Positions 17,723 to 26,720 of a stretch of DNA of 64,000 nucleotides are shown here, piece after piece. Origin of the DNA: Pseudomonas sp. LBUM920 (lineage in GTDB: Bacteria; Pseudomonadota; Gammaproteobacteria; Pseudomonadales; Pseudomonadaceae); NCBI RefSeq assembly GCF_003852315.1, contig NZ_CP027762.1:5933501-5997500 (forward strand), read 5' to 3'. The notes below the pieces were generated by a model. The model did not search any database. It had not been told where the DNA came from and saw only the letters and a list, made by a program, of their open reading frames with translations. Position numbers and translations under genes: made by a program. Each line of letters opens with the position of its first letter. Position 1 is the stretch's first letter.

Positions 17723-17750
17723 CAAACAGGTGTTTGAAACATACGTTTAC
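17723..17750. promoter_or_regulatory. Two overlapping PsrA-type operators
   Basis: CAAACAGGTGTTTG (17723-17736) matches the published PsrA pattern [G/C]AAAC-N2-4-GTTT[G/C] exactly. GAAACATACGTTTA (17736-17749) matches with one mismatch. They lie upstream of the acyl-CoA dehydrogenase at 15857-17662. PsrA is a TetR-family repressor released by long-chain acyl compounds; binding here is inferred. Confidence 0.6.
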
Positions 17751-17882
17751 GACCTGGGGTTGTCAAGCATCGTCCAGACGCCATTTGTCATGACGCGGAT
17801 CAACGGCGCGCACGGCAAGGCCTGCGGCGGGTTGCCACAGCAAAAAGGAGTTTAGAAGTTAGAGAGGGCGAAGCGAGACAAA

Positions 17883-17982
17883 TGTGGGAGCTGGCTTGCC
17901 TGCGATAGCATCACCGCGGTCTACCCGTAATACCGGGGTGCTTGCATCGCAGGCAAGCCAGCTCCCACACAAGCCAGCTCCC
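17883..17982. repeat. REPIN with a short extra arm fragment
   Basis: Inverted arms TGTGGGAGCTGGCTTGCCTGCGAT and its complement (ending 17969), followed by a 13-base repeat of the arm end (CAAGCCAGCTCCC, 17970-17982). The whole 17663-18013 gap contains only this and the PsrA-type sites. Confidence 0.88.
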
Positions 17983-18013
17983 AAAAGAAAGCCGGCGGAT
18001 CTAGAGAAAGGGA

Positions 18014-18295
18014 TTAAGCGTAGGTGTCGATCAACGTACCGAGCATTTCATCCGAAGCCTTGGCGACTTTGGCGCCCAGCTCCACTTGAAACTTGCCTTG
18101 GGCCATTTCGACCATATTGCTCGCCGAGTTGGACGGCTGAGCCCGGTCGTTGGCTTGCAGACGATCGCTTTGTGCGTCCGATGGCTGGGTCGTCGCGGCG
18201 CTGGCAATCTTGCCGGCGGCCTGGTCGACGCGGTTCTGCCCGGCCTGAATCGTGCTCAGCCCCGAATAAAACGCGCTGCTTCCAGAGATTTCCAT
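18014..18295 (-). CDS. Small hypothetical protein, flagellar-rod-like N-terminus
   Basis: 93-residue protein, start MEISGSSAFYSGLSTIQAGQNRVDQAAGKIAS. The first 30 residues resemble the N-terminal coiled segment of flagellar rod/hook proteins (small hydrophobics spaced by G, then a D-x2-A-x2-I pattern). The C-terminal third is helical, with the middle (residues 33-58) polar and Ala/Ser/Gln/Asp rich. No signal peptide. It lies downstream of bioD at the position of PA0505 as I recall it in P. aeruginosa. Function unknown. Confidence 0.75.
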   Translation of the reverse strand: MEISGSSAFYSGLSTIQAGQNRVDQAAGKIASAATTQPSDAQSDRLQANDRAQPSNSASNMVEMAQGKFQVELGAKVAKASDEMLGTLIDTYA

Positions 18296-18401
18296 GGCGT
18301 AAGCCTGCCTTTAGAGAATCGTGAACCTGAATTGAAGCAGACATCCCGGCAAAACGCCCGTCAAAAACACTAATGGCATAATGCCTTAGCGATAGCCAAA
18401 A

Positions 18402-19082
18402 TCAGTCAAGCAGGTCCAGTTCCAGGTATTCGGCGACGGCTTCGGCGCTGGCCTGCTTGAGTTTCGGCACGCGCCCAAGGCAAGGCGCCGGTAACCGCTC
18501 AGCCAGGGTGGCGAGGTTCTCTTCCAGACGAGAGGTCTTGGGATCGATGATATTCGCCACCCAGCCTGCCAACGGCAAACCGTCTCGCGCTATGGCTTCC
18601 GCGGTGAGCAACGCATGGCTGATACAGCCCAGACGCACGCCCACCACCAGGATCACCGGCAGCTTGAGCGCCTTGGCCAGGTCCGACAGGTTGTCCTGAT
18701 CGGCCAGGGGCACCCGCCAGCCGCCCGCGCCTTCAATCAAGGTGAAATCCGCCTGCCGCGCCAGAATCTGCTGCATCGGTTTCAACAGCGATTGCACCGT
18801 CAACGCCACGCCCGCCTCCCGCGCCGCCAGGTGCGGCGCAATCGCGGGTTCGAACGCCACCGGGTTGACCTCGGCATAGCTCAACGGCAACGAACACTCG
18901 GCCAACAGCGCCAAGGCGTCGGCATTGCGTAATCCTTTGGGGGTGACCTGGCAGCCCGAAGCCACGGGCTTGCCAGCGGCAGTGCTTTTACCCGCAAGCC
19001 TTGCGGCGTGCAGCAGGCCGGCGGCGATGGTGGTCTTGCCAACATCGGTGTCGGTACCGGTGATGAAGTAAGCGGCGCTCAT
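18402..19082 (-). CDS. bioD: Dethiobiotin synthetase
   Basis: ATP-dependent synthetase (226 residues) that closes the ureido ring of dethiobiotin from DAPA and CO2, the third step of biotin ring assembly. The P-loop GTDTDVGKTT at residues 8-17, the EGAGGW segment (substrate carboxylate contact) and VVGVRLGCISHALLT are diagnostic. The ATG overlaps the bioC stop by 4 bases. It is the last bio gene of the operon. Confidence 0.97.
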   Translation of the reverse strand: MSAAYFITGTDTDVGKTTIAAGLLHAARLAGKSTAAGKPVASGCQVTPKGLRNADALALLAECSLPLSYAEVNPVAFEPAIAPHLAAREAGVALTVQSLLKPMQQILARQADFTLIEGAGGWRVPLADQDNLSDLAKALKLPVILVVGVRLGCISHALLTAEAIARDGLPLAGWVANIIDPKTSRLEENLATLAERLPAPCLGRVPKLKQASAEAVAEYLELDLLD

Positions 19083-19891
19083 AGAGGTTTCTCCAGTACG
19101 GCATACACCACTTGGTAGGTGGCGGGCAGGCCTTGGGCCTGACGGAACTGCTCGTAAGCGTCCACCAGTGCAACAATCCTTGCGCGCCCCGTCAACCCTC
19201 CCGGGCGGCCCGGGTTGAGGTTGTGTGCGCCCAATGCTTTGAGTTCATGGGTCAGGCTGCGCACATCCGGGTAATGCAACACGTGCGGGCGGCGCTCCAG
19301 GCTCACCACCCGCAAGCCGCTGGCGGCGCACAGCTGTTGATAAGCCTCAAAAGTGCGGAAGCGATTGACGTGCACCAGGCCGTCTGCGGCCCGCCAGCTT
19401 TCGCGCAGCTCACTCAGGGTGCCCACGCACAAGCTCGCAAACGCCAATACCCCGCCCGGTTGCAGCACGCGATAAGCCTCGCTGAGCACGGCGTCGAAAT
19501 TCGCACACCACTGCACCGCCAGGCTGGAGAAGATCAGCCCGCAACTATTGCCCTGCAACGGCAGGCGCTCAGCATCACCGGCAATAAAGTGCTCGGCGCC
19601 GCCCAACGGCCGCGCGTGGTCGAGCATGCCTTCGGCAATATCCACCGCCACCCCCTGGCTGGCGGGCAACCGCTCGCCCAGCACGCGGCTGAAAAAACCG
19701 GTGCCCGAGCCCAGGTCCAGCCAGCGTTGCGGCGCGGTGCCCGTCGGCAGGCGAGCCAACAGCTCGTGGCCCACGGCGCGCTGCAACGCGGCGACGCTGT
19801 CGTAACTGGCGGCGGCACGGGAGAAAGACGCCGCCACCTGGCGCTTGTCCGGCAAGGCGCCCGGCAGTGTTGGGTGGGATAAATCAGTCAT
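19079..19891 (-). CDS. bioC: Malonyl-ACP O-methyltransferase
   Basis: SAM-dependent methyltransferase (270 residues) that masks malonyl-ACP as its methyl ester so that fatty-acid synthesis can build pimeloyl-ACP. Seen: N-terminal ASFSRAAASYDSVAALQR typical of BioC, SAM-binding motif WLDLGSGTGFFSRVL, and AVQWCANFDAVLSEAYRVLQPGG. ATG 19891 overlaps the end of bioH by 8 bases; a TTG codon just before it is unlikely to be used. Confidence 0.95.
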   Translation of the reverse strand: MTDLSHPTLPGALPDKRQVAASFSRAAASYDSVAALQRAVGHELLARLPTGTAPQRWLDLGSGTGFFSRVLGERLPASQGVAVDIAEGMLDHARPLGGAEHFIAGDAERLPLQGNSCGLIFSSLAVQWCANFDAVLSEAYRVLQPGGVLAFASLCVGTLSELRESWRAADGLVHVNRFRTFEAYQQLCAASGLRVVSLERRPHVLHYPDVRSLTHELKALGAHNLNPGRPGGLTGRARIVALVDAYEQFRQAQGLPATYQVVYAVLEKPL

Positions 19892-20615
19892 CAACGCACT
19901 CGTGCAAAAAAGCCTGGATGGCCCCCGCTACACCGTGAGGGTCTTCCAGAAGAAAAGCGTGACCGGCCTGTTCAATCAGGCCGATTTCTATATCGGGGAG
20001 CAGCGCCAGCAGGTCGCCAGCCGCCTGCGCGGGCACCAGACCATCCCAGCCTGCGAACAGATGCAACTGTGGGCCGCGATAGCCGAGCAAAGCTTCGCGG
20101 GTATCCAGTTGAGCCAGCAACTCAAGGCCGGTCATCAATTCGCTGGAAGGCGTATTCGGCGCGCCGCTGACCAGTAAACGCGAGAGCCCGCGCGGGTCTT
20201 GCGCACCCTTGGCACACAGCAGGCCGAAGCGTTTGAGGGTGACCTGGGAGTCGGCATGGCAGCCGGCGAGAAACGCATCGAATGTCTCAGCCGGCATCGC
20301 GCTGGGCCAGCCGGCATGGGCGACGAAACACGGGTTGCTCGCCAACGTCAGCAAGCCGCAGCAACGTTCGCCGCGCCGCGCCGCCAGCTCCGACGCGAGC
20401 ATGCCGCCCAGGGACCACCCGCCCAGCCAGGCGTTGTCGGGCAGCGTGGCGTCGAGTTCGTCGAGCCATTCACTCACGTCACTCGATTGCAGCGTTGGCA
20501 ATGGCTCGATCTGCACCTGCAGGTGTTCGTCGAGGCCGCGCAAGGCTGCGGCCAGGGGCTCCAGTGGCGATACGCCAAGGCCCCAGCCGGGCAGCAATAT
20601 CAGTCGATCACGCAT
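19884..20615 (-). CDS. bioH: Pimeloyl-ACP methyl ester esterase
   Basis: Alpha/beta hydrolase (243 residues) that removes the methyl group from pimeloyl-ACP methyl ester, ending the BioC/BioH detour. Start MRDRLILLPGWGLG (oxyanion-hole GWG), nucleophile elbow GWSLGG with Ser near residue 89, and catalytic His in QAGHAFLLEDP near the C-terminus. It overlaps bioF by 8 bases and bioC by 8 bases, so the three are coupled. Confidence 0.94.
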   Translation of the reverse strand: MRDRLILLPGWGLGVSPLEPLAAALRGLDEHLQVQIEPLPTLQSSDVSEWLDELDATLPDNAWLGGWSLGGMLASELAARRGERCCGLLTLASNPCFVAHAGWPSAMPAETFDAFLAGCHADSQVTLKRFGLLCAKGAQDPRGLSRLLVSGAPNTPSSELMTGLELLAQLDTREALLGYRGPQLHLFAGWDGLVPAQAAGDLLALLPDIEIGLIEQAGHAFLLEDPHGVAGAIQAFLHECVDD

Positions 20616-21789
20616 GGTCGGGCTCCGTGGCGCCTAACAAGCGGAAACACTCTTCCAATGCGTTTAACAATAGCTGCACCTGCGCCGCGCTGTGGGCCGC
20701 CGTCAAGGTCACGCGCAAACGCGCGCCGCCGGCAGGTACGGTGGGCGGGCGGATCGCGGTGACCATCAGGCCGCGCTCGCGCAGCAACTGCGAAAGGCGC
20801 ACGGCGCGGGCGCTGTCGCCAATCAGGATCGGCTGGATCGGCGTGAAGCTGTCCATCAGGTCCAGGCCGAGCTGTTCGGCGCCCTGACGGAACTGGCGGA
20901 TCAGGCCATTGAGATGCTCGCGTCGCCAATGCTCGGTGCGCAACAGCTCCAGGCTTTTCAAAGTTGCGCAGGCCAACGCCGGCGGTTGGCTGGTGGTGTA
21001 GATGTAAGGCCGGGCGAACTGGATCAGGCTTTCGATCAGCTCTTCGCTGCCCGCCACAAACGCCCCGGCCGTGCCAAAGGCTTTGCCCAGCGTGCCGACC
21101 AGCACCGGCACATCCTCCTGGCTCAAGCCGAAATGCTCGACGATCCCGCCGCCAGTGGCCCCCAGCGGGCCGAAGCCGTGAGCATCATCCACCATCAACC
21201 AGGCGCCTTTGGCCCTGGTTTCACGGGCCAGCGCGGGCAGGTCGGCCAGATTGCCGTCCATGCTGAAGACGCCGTCGGTGACCACCAGCGTGTTGCCGGT
21301 AGCCTTCTCCAACCGCTTGGCCAGGCTGGCGGCGTCGTTGTGTAAATAGCGGTTGAACCGCGCACCGCTGAGCAAACCGGCATCCAGCAACGAGGCATGG
21401 TTGAGACGGTCTTCCAGCACCGTGTCGCCCTGCCCCACCAGCGCCGTGACAGCGCCGAGGTTGGCCATGTAGCCGGTGGTGAACAGCAACGCGCGTGGGC
21501 GCCCGGTCAGGTCGGCCAGGGCTTCTTCCAGTTCATGGTGCGGCGTGGCATGGCCAACCACCAAGTGGGATGCGCCACCGCCCACGCCCCAGCGCGACGC
21601 ACCGGCGCGCCAGGCTTCGATCACATGCGGGTGATTGGCCAGGCCCAGGTAATCGTTGTTGCAGAACGCCAACAGCGGTTGCCCGTCCACGACCACTTGC
21701 GGGCCTTGGGGACTGTCCAGCAAGGGGCGTTGGCGATAAAGGTGTTCGGCACGACGGGCAGCGAGACGCGCGGCGAGATCAAAAGACAT
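20608..21789 (-). CDS. bioF: 8-amino-7-oxononanoate synthase
   Basis: PLP-dependent alpha-oxoamine synthase (393 residues) that condenses pimeloyl-ACP with alanine. It has FCNNDYLGLANHP near residue 43, the MVDDAHGFGPLG cofactor segment and the PLP lysine in TLGKAFGTAG. Placed between bioB and bioH in the operon. Confidence 0.97.
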   Translation of the reverse strand: MSFDLAARLAARRAEHLYRQRPLLDSPQGPQVVVDGQPLLAFCNNDYLGLANHPHVIEAWRAGASRWGVGGGASHLVVGHATPHHELEEALADLTGRPRALLFTTGYMANLGAVTALVGQGDTVLEDRLNHASLLDAGLLSGARFNRYLHNDAASLAKRLEKATGNTLVVTDGVFSMDGNLADLPALARETRAKGAWLMVDDAHGFGPLGATGGGIVEHFGLSQEDVPVLVGTLGKAFGTAGAFVAGSEELIESLIQFARPYIYTTSQPPALACATLKSLELLRTEHWRREHLNGLIRQFRQGAEQLGLDLMDSFTPIQPILIGDSARAVRLSQLLRERGLMVTAIRPPTVPAGGARLRVTLTAAHSAAQVQLLLNALEECFRLLGATEPDHA

Positions 21790-21857
21790 GCAGGCCTCGG
21801 ATTAGCAGGTGAACTCGCTCCCACATTTGGAGTGCATTCCAAATAGGAGGATCGGCG

Positions 21858-22913
21858 TCAAACCGCGGCGTTATAGAACTGCTCGCTGCTCTTGTGCTCC
21901 ACCAACGCCTGCTCGATCGCCGCCTGGTGCACTTCATCGGCATGCTCTTCACGGGCTTCCGGCAGGATGCCCAGGCGCGCAAACAGCTGCATGTCCTTGT
22001 CAGCCTGCGGGTTGGCGGTGGTCAGCAGCTTGTCGCCGTAGAAGATCGAGTTGGCGCCGGCGAAGAACGCCAGGGCCTGCATCTGCTCGTTCATGGCTTC
22101 ACGGCCGGCCGACAGGCGCACGTGCGACTGCGGCATCAGGATGCGCGCCACGGCCAGCATGCGGATGAAGTCGAACGGGTCGATGTCATCGGCGTTTTCC
22201 AGCGGCGTACCGGCCACCTTCACCAGCATGTTGATCGGCACCGACTCCGGATGCTCCGGCAGGTTGGCCAGCTGGATCAGCAGGTTGGCGCGGTCGTCGA
22301 GGGACTCGCCCATGCCGAGGATGCCACCCGAACAGATCTTCATGCCCGAATCGCGCACATAGGCCAGGGTTTGCAGGCGCTCGCCGTAGGTGCGCGTGGT
22401 GATGATCGAACCGTAGAACTCAGGCGAGGTGTCGAGGTTGTGGTTGTAGTAGTCGAGGCCGGCCTGGGCCAGGGCCTCGGTCTGGTCCTGGTCGAGACGG
22501 CCGAGCGTCATGCAGGTTTCCAGGCCCATGGCCTTCACGCCTTTGACCATTTCCAACACGTACGGCATGTCTTTGGCCGACGGGTGTTTCCAGGCGGCGC
22601 CCATGCAGAAGCGAGTCGAGCCAATGGCCTTGGCGCGGGCGGCCTCTTCGAGGACCTTCTGCACTTCCATCAGCTTTTCTTTTTCCAGGCCAGTGTTGTA
22701 GTGGCCCGACTGCGGACAATATTTGCAATCTTCCGGGCAGGCGCCGGTTTTGATCGACAGCAACGTCGACACCTGCACGCGGTTGGCGTCGAAATGCGCG
22801 CGGTGCACGGTCTGCGCCTGGAACAACAGGTCATTGAAAGGCTGCACGAACAGCGCTTTGACTTCGGCTAAGGACCAATCGTGACGCAGGTTGGCAGTGG
22901 TGCTGGCGCTCAT
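21858..22913 (-). CDS. bioB: Biotin synthase
   Basis: Radical SAM enzyme (351 residues) inserting sulfur into dethiobiotin. Cluster motif CPEDCKYC (CX3CX2C) near residue 60, plus the second-cluster cysteine and the SAGRE motif (RLSAGREAMNEQMQ) near residue 260. First gene of the minus-strand bio operon. A BirA-type operator is found about 100-130 bases upstream, inside the divergent comF. Confidence 0.98.
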   Translation of the reverse strand: MSASTTANLRHDWSLAEVKALFVQPFNDLLFQAQTVHRAHFDANRVQVSTLLSIKTGACPEDCKYCPQSGHYNTGLEKEKLMEVQKVLEEAARAKAIGSTRFCMGAAWKHPSAKDMPYVLEMVKGVKAMGLETCMTLGRLDQDQTEALAQAGLDYYNHNLDTSPEFYGSIITTRTYGERLQTLAYVRDSGMKICSGGILGMGESLDDRANLLIQLANLPEHPESVPINMLVKVAGTPLENADDIDPFDFIRMLAVARILMPQSHVRLSAGREAMNEQMQALAFFAGANSIFYGDKLLTTANPQADKDMQLFARLGILPEAREEHADEVHQAAIEQALVEHKSSEQFYNAAV

Positions 22914-23005
22914 GGGCGATTCCTTGATTATGCTTGGGCTTTCGCTGCGGGAAGGGCAATACCCACAGTCACGACACGGATGCTCGGCATATTTAAGGAA
23001 GATTC

Positions 23006-23743
23006 ATGCACTGTCAACCTGGATACAAACACGAGGTTTACATCTGGCTAAAAAACAACCATACCTGTTTAATTTGCGATGAGGCCACAGAATCAGCCGA
23101 TTGTGTGTGCAACGTCTGCGAAACAGAGCTGCCATGGTTGCTGGAACAATGCGAGGTGTGCGCCTTGCCGCTGCCAACCAGCGGTTTGATCTGCGGCCAA
23201 TGCCTGAAAAACCCGCCTGCGTTTAAACACGTCGTCGCGCCGTGGTCCTTCAGCTTTCCCGTCGACACCCTGATCAGCCGCTTCAAGCATCAGTCACGCT
23301 GGCCTCTCGGCCATCTGCTCGCGCGCCTGCTGGGGCATCACCTGCAACACCGTTTTGACAACGCCGAACTCGAGCGCCCGGACTGCCTGCTGCCCGTGCC
23401 CCTGGCGCGTAAACGCCTGCGCGAACGTGGCTTCAACCAGGCGCTGATGCTGTCACGCTGGCTGAGTGCACAGCTTGCTATCCCGCACGATGACCATCTG
23501 TTGTTACGCCCCCATGAAACCGTCGCGCAACAAGCCCTCGACGCCAAAACCCGCAAGCGCAACCTGCTCGCCGCGTTTGCACTGGCTCCCGACGCCCAGG
23601 TGCAAGGCCGCCACCTGGCGCTGGTCGACGACGTACTGACCACCGGCGCCACCGCCCACAGCCTGGCGCGGTTGTTGATGGACGCGGGAGCGCGGCAAGT
23701 CGACGTGTACTGCCTGGCACGCACACCTAAACCCGGGGCATGA
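23006..23743 (+). CDS. comF: ComF-family phosphoribosyltransferase-like protein
   Basis: 245-residue ComF/GntX-type protein. N-terminal zinc-finger-like cysteines (CLICDEA, CVCNVC, CEVCALPLP, CGQCLKNPP) are followed by a phosphoribosyltransferase domain with PVPLARKRLRERGFNQA and the PRPP loop LVDDVLTTGATA. The family is linked to DNA uptake or metabolite salvage; the role in Pseudomonas is unclear. Start ATG 23006, with AAGGAAG upstream. Its codons 3-12 coincide with a BirA-type operator for bioB. Confidence 0.9.
   Translation: MHCQPGYKHEVYIWLKNNHTCLICDEATESADCVCNVCETELPWLLEQCEVCALPLPTSGLICGQCLKNPPAFKHVVAPWSFSFPVDTLISRFKHQSRWPLGHLLARLLGHHLQHRFDNAELERPDCLLPVPLARKRLRERGFNQALMLSRWLSAQLAIPHDDHLLLRPHETVAQQALDAKTRKRNLLAAFALAPDAQVQGRHLALVDDVLTTGATAHSLARLLMDAGARQVDVYCLARTPKPGA
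23011..23043. promoter_or_regulatory. BirA-type biotin operator
   Basis: TGTCAACC (23012-23019), 15 bases, then GGTTTACA (23035-23042) matches the BirA operator pattern TGTAAACC-N14-16-GGTTTACA with one changed base. It would repress bioB (start 22913) when biotin is plentiful. It overlaps codons 3-12 of comF. Confidence 0.75.
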
Positions 23744-23800
23744 CTTGACTCGCGTGCGCCACGCCTGCAACGTCCGCTGACCTTATCGAAGCGTATCCAC

Positions 23801-24565
23801 ATGTCTCTGCCGACCTCGCTCAGCCAACACATCATCCGCCGCCCCCAGCGCATCGCCTTGCTGGCGCACATCGCCGAGCAAGGCTCGATCACCCGCGCGG
23901 CCAAGAGCGCCGGTTTGAGTTACAAGGCCGCCTGGGATGCCATCGACGAACTGAACAACCTGGCGCAAAAACCGCTGGTGGAACGCAGCGTCGGCGGCAA
24001 AGGCGGCGGCGGTGCCAAGCTGACGGCCGAGGGTGAGCGCGTGCTGCGCCTTTACCAGCGTTTGCAAGTGTTGCAGGCCCAGGTGCTGGGCTCGGACGAA
24101 GACGCGAGCGACTTCAACCTGCTCGGCCGGCTGATGCTGCGCACCAGCGCGCGCAACCAACTGCACGGCCAGGTCATCGCGATTGAAAGCCATGGCCGCA
24201 ATGACATGATCCGCCTGCAACTGTCGGGCGCCTTGAGCCTGAGCGCGCAGATCACCCACGACAGCACGCTGCGCCTGGAACTGGAGACCGGCGTGGAAGT
24301 GGTCGCCTTGATCAAGGCCGGCTGGCTGGAATTGCTCGCCCTGGGGCAGGTAGCAACACCTGGACACAATTGCATGAGCGGCGTGATCGAGACGATTCTC
24401 GACGCCGACGACGGCCCCAGCGAGGTGCGCATCACCCTGCCCAACGGCCAAGTTTTATGCGCCTTGGCGCAGCCCGCCGCGCTCAAGGCGTTGAAAGCCG
24501 CCGAGGGCCAGCCAATTCAGGTGCAGTTCTCGCCCAGCAACGTGTTGCTCGGCACGCCGGTGTAG
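23801..24565 (+). CDS. modE: Molybdate-responsive regulator ModE
   Basis: Full-length ModE-type regulator, 254 residues. The N-terminal winged helix (residues 15-110: IAEQGSITRAAKSAGLSYKAAWDAID and ERSVGGKGGGGAKLT) binds DNA; two TOBE/Mop domains follow from about residue 125 (SARNQLHGQVIAIESHG; LIKAGWLELLAL; HNCMSGVIETI) and bind molybdate. No modABC transporter genes are in the window. It follows comF by 57 bases. Confidence 0.93.
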   Translation: MSLPTSLSQHIIRRPQRIALLAHIAEQGSITRAAKSAGLSYKAAWDAIDELNNLAQKPLVERSVGGKGGGGAKLTAEGERVLRLYQRLQVLQAQVLGSDEDASDFNLLGRLMLRTSARNQLHGQVIAIESHGRNDMIRLQLSGALSLSAQITHDSTLRLELETGVEVVALIKAGWLELLALGQVATPGHNCMSGVIETILDADDGPSEVRITLPNGQVLCALAQPAALKALKAAEGQPIQVQFSPSNVLLGTPV

Positions 24566-24644
24566 CGCGAGGGCTACTTCAAACTGCAACAATTTCGTCA
24601 CGCGTGCTCCTTAAGGTGTCTGCAAAAACCGCAGGGAGCCTGAA

Positions 24645-26543
24645 ATGAGCCTATTAGAAGACAACCAAGCCACCGACCTTGAACAGATGGTCGGCCTCAC
24701 CCGCCGCCGTTTCATCGGCGCGGGGGCTTTGTGCGGCGCCGCGATGTTCCTCGGCGGCAACCTGCTTAGCCGCAGCGCCCTGGCTGTCAACGCCGCGTCC
24801 AGCAGCCCGTTGCTGGGGTTCCCCAGCATCGCCGCCGCCACCCGCGACGCCATCACCCTGCCACCCGGCTACAGTGCTTCGGTGCTGATCAGCTGGGGCC
24901 AGCCATTGCACAAAAATGCCCCGGCGTTCGACCCCTCCGGCAACGGCAGCGCCAAGGCCCAGGAGCAACAGTTCGGTGACAACAACGACGGGATGAGCCT
25001 GTTCGCCTTCCCCGGTGACGACAACCGCGCGCTGATGGCGATCAACAACGAATACACCAATTACCGTTACCTCTACGCCCACGGCGGCGCGCCGCAATCG
25101 GCCGAAGACGTGCACAAGGCCCAGGCCAGTGAAGGCGTGTCGGTGATCGAAGTGCGGCGCAAGGGCGACACCTGGCAGTTCGTGCAGGACTCGCGCTACA
25201 ACCGGCGCATCCATGGCAACTCGCCGATCCGCCTGAGCGGTCCGGCGGCGGGTCACGACTGGCTGAAAACCCGCGCCGACAAAACCGGTAAAAAAGTCCT
25301 CGGCACCTTCCAGAACTGCGCCAACGGCAAGACCCCATGGGGCACCTATCTGACGTGCGAAGAGAACTTCACCGACTGCTTTGGCAGCAGCAACCCACAA
25401 CAGGCCTTCGACGCCGCGCAAAAGCGCTACGGCGTGGTGGCGGCCAGCAAAGAGATCAACTGGCATCAACACGACCCGCGTTTCGACATGGCCAAGACCC
25501 CCAATGAACTCAATCGCCATGGCTGGGTGGTAGAAATCGACCCGTTCGACCCGCAATCCACGCCGACCAAACGTACCGCCCTGGGCCGCTTCAAGCACGA
25601 AAATGCCGCACTGGCTGAAACCCGCGATGGCCGCGCCGTGGTGTACATGGGCGATGACGAGCGCGGCGAGTTTATCTACAAGTTCGTCAGCCGCGAAAAG
25701 ATCAACCACAAGAACCCCAAGGCCAACAAAGACCTGCTCGACCACGGCACCTTGTATGTGGCGATCTTCGACGCAGGCGACGGCAATGCCGACCACCCCA
25801 AGGGCACCGGCCAATGGGTCGAACTCACCCATGGCAAAAACGGCATTGACGCCAGCACCGGTTTCGCCAGCCAGGCCGAAGTGCTGATCCACGCGCGCCT
25901 GGCTGCCAGCGTGGTCAAGGCCACGCGCATGGACCGCCCGGAATGGATCGTGGTCAGCCCCACGGATGGCCAGGTCTATTGCACCCTCACCAACAACGCC
26001 AGGCGTGGCGAGGAAGGTCAGCCGGTAGGCGGCCCGAACCCGCGAGAGAAAAATGTCTACGGCCAGATCCTGCGCTGGAAAGCCGATGCGGATAACCATG
26101 GCTCCAACACGTTCTCCTGGGACCTGTTTGTAGTGGCCGGCAACCCCGGTGTGCATGCCGGCACGCCGAAGGGTGGCTCGTCCAATATCAACCCGCAAAA
26201 CATGTTCAACAGCCCCGATGGCCTGGGTTTCGACAAGGCCGGGCGCTTGTGGATTCTCACCGATGGCGACTACAGCAACGCGGGTGACTTCGCCGGCATG
26301 GGCAACAACCAGATGCTGTGCGCCGACCCGAGCACCGGGGAAATCCGCCGGTTCATGGTCGGGCCAGTGGCATGCGAGGTGACGGGGATCAGCTTTTCGC
26401 CAGATCAGAAGACGCTGTTTGTGGGGATTCAGCACCCGGGCGAAACCGGCGGCTCGAGCTGGCCGGAGCATCTGCCGAACGGCAAACCGCGTTCGTCGGT
26501 GATGGCGATTCGGCGGGATGATGGCGGGATCGTCGGCGCCTGA
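24645..26543 (+). CDS. PhoX-family phosphatase / DUF839 protein, Tat-exported
   Basis: 632-residue protein of the PhoX (DUF839) alkaline-phosphatase family, calcium/iron-dependent, periplasmic. The N-terminus contains a twin-arginine signal (LTRRRFIGAGALCGAAMFLGG, residues about 20-40). Family segments include FAFPGDDNRALMAINNEYTN, NCANGKTPWGTYLTCEENF, YMGDDERGEFIYKFVS and SSWPEHLPNGKPRSSV at the end. Phosphomonoesterase activity is inferred from family. I looked for a Pho box upstream and did not see one. Confidence 0.88.
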   Translation: MSLLEDNQATDLEQMVGLTRRRFIGAGALCGAAMFLGGNLLSRSALAVNAASSSPLLGFPSIAAATRDAITLPPGYSASVLISWGQPLHKNAPAFDPSGNGSAKAQEQQFGDNNDGMSLFAFPGDDNRALMAINNEYTNYRYLYAHGGAPQSAEDVHKAQASEGVSVIEVRRKGDTWQFVQDSRYNRRIHGNSPIRLSGPAAGHDWLKTRADKTGKKVLGTFQNCANGKTPWGTYLTCEENFTDCFGSSNPQQAFDAAQKRYGVVAASKEINWHQHDPRFDMAKTPNELNRHGWVVEIDPFDPQSTPTKRTALGRFKHENAALAETRDGRAVVYMGDDERGEFIYKFVSREKINHKNPKANKDLLDHGTLYVAIFDAGDGNADHPKGTGQWVELTHGKNGIDASTGFASQAEVLIHARLAASVVKATRMDRPEWIVVSPTDGQVYCTLTNNARRGEEGQPVGGPNPREKNVYGQILRWKADADNHGSNTFSWDLFVVAGNPGVHAGTPKGGSSNINPQNMFNSPDGLGFDKAGRLWILTDGDYSNAGDFAGMGNNQMLCADPSTGEIRRFMVGPVACEVTGISFSPDQKTLFVGIQHPGETGGSSWPEHLPNGKPRSSVMAIRRDDGGIVGA

Positions 26544-26552
26544 TAGGCCCCA

Positions 26553-26633
26553 ATCGGGGGCAAGCCCCCTCCCACACTTGACCGCGTTCCTACAGGTCAA
26601 ACGCGGTCTTCGTGGGAGGGGCTTGCCCCCGAT
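26553..26633. repeat. REPIN (GGGGGCTTGCCCCCGAT type)
   Basis: Arms ATCGGGGGCAAGCCCCCTCCCACA and its near complement GTGGGAGGGGCTTGCCCCCGAT, 9 bases after the PhoX-like gene. Confidence 0.88.
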
Positions 26634-26720
26634 GAGGCCAGTACAGACACCACCTATCTATCGCCGTGTGCGTTACCATACCGGGCCGGACGCGGCGCCC
26701 TGCTGCGCGCAGGAGTTCGC

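Noticed and set aside
24566..24644. Pho box upstream of the PhoX-like gene
   Set aside because: No pair of CTGTCAT-like repeats with 4-base spacing is present.
24654..26600. 648-codon open frame opposite the PhoX-like gene
   Set aside because: Shadow; low-complexity Val/Gly/Ala/His translation without motifs.
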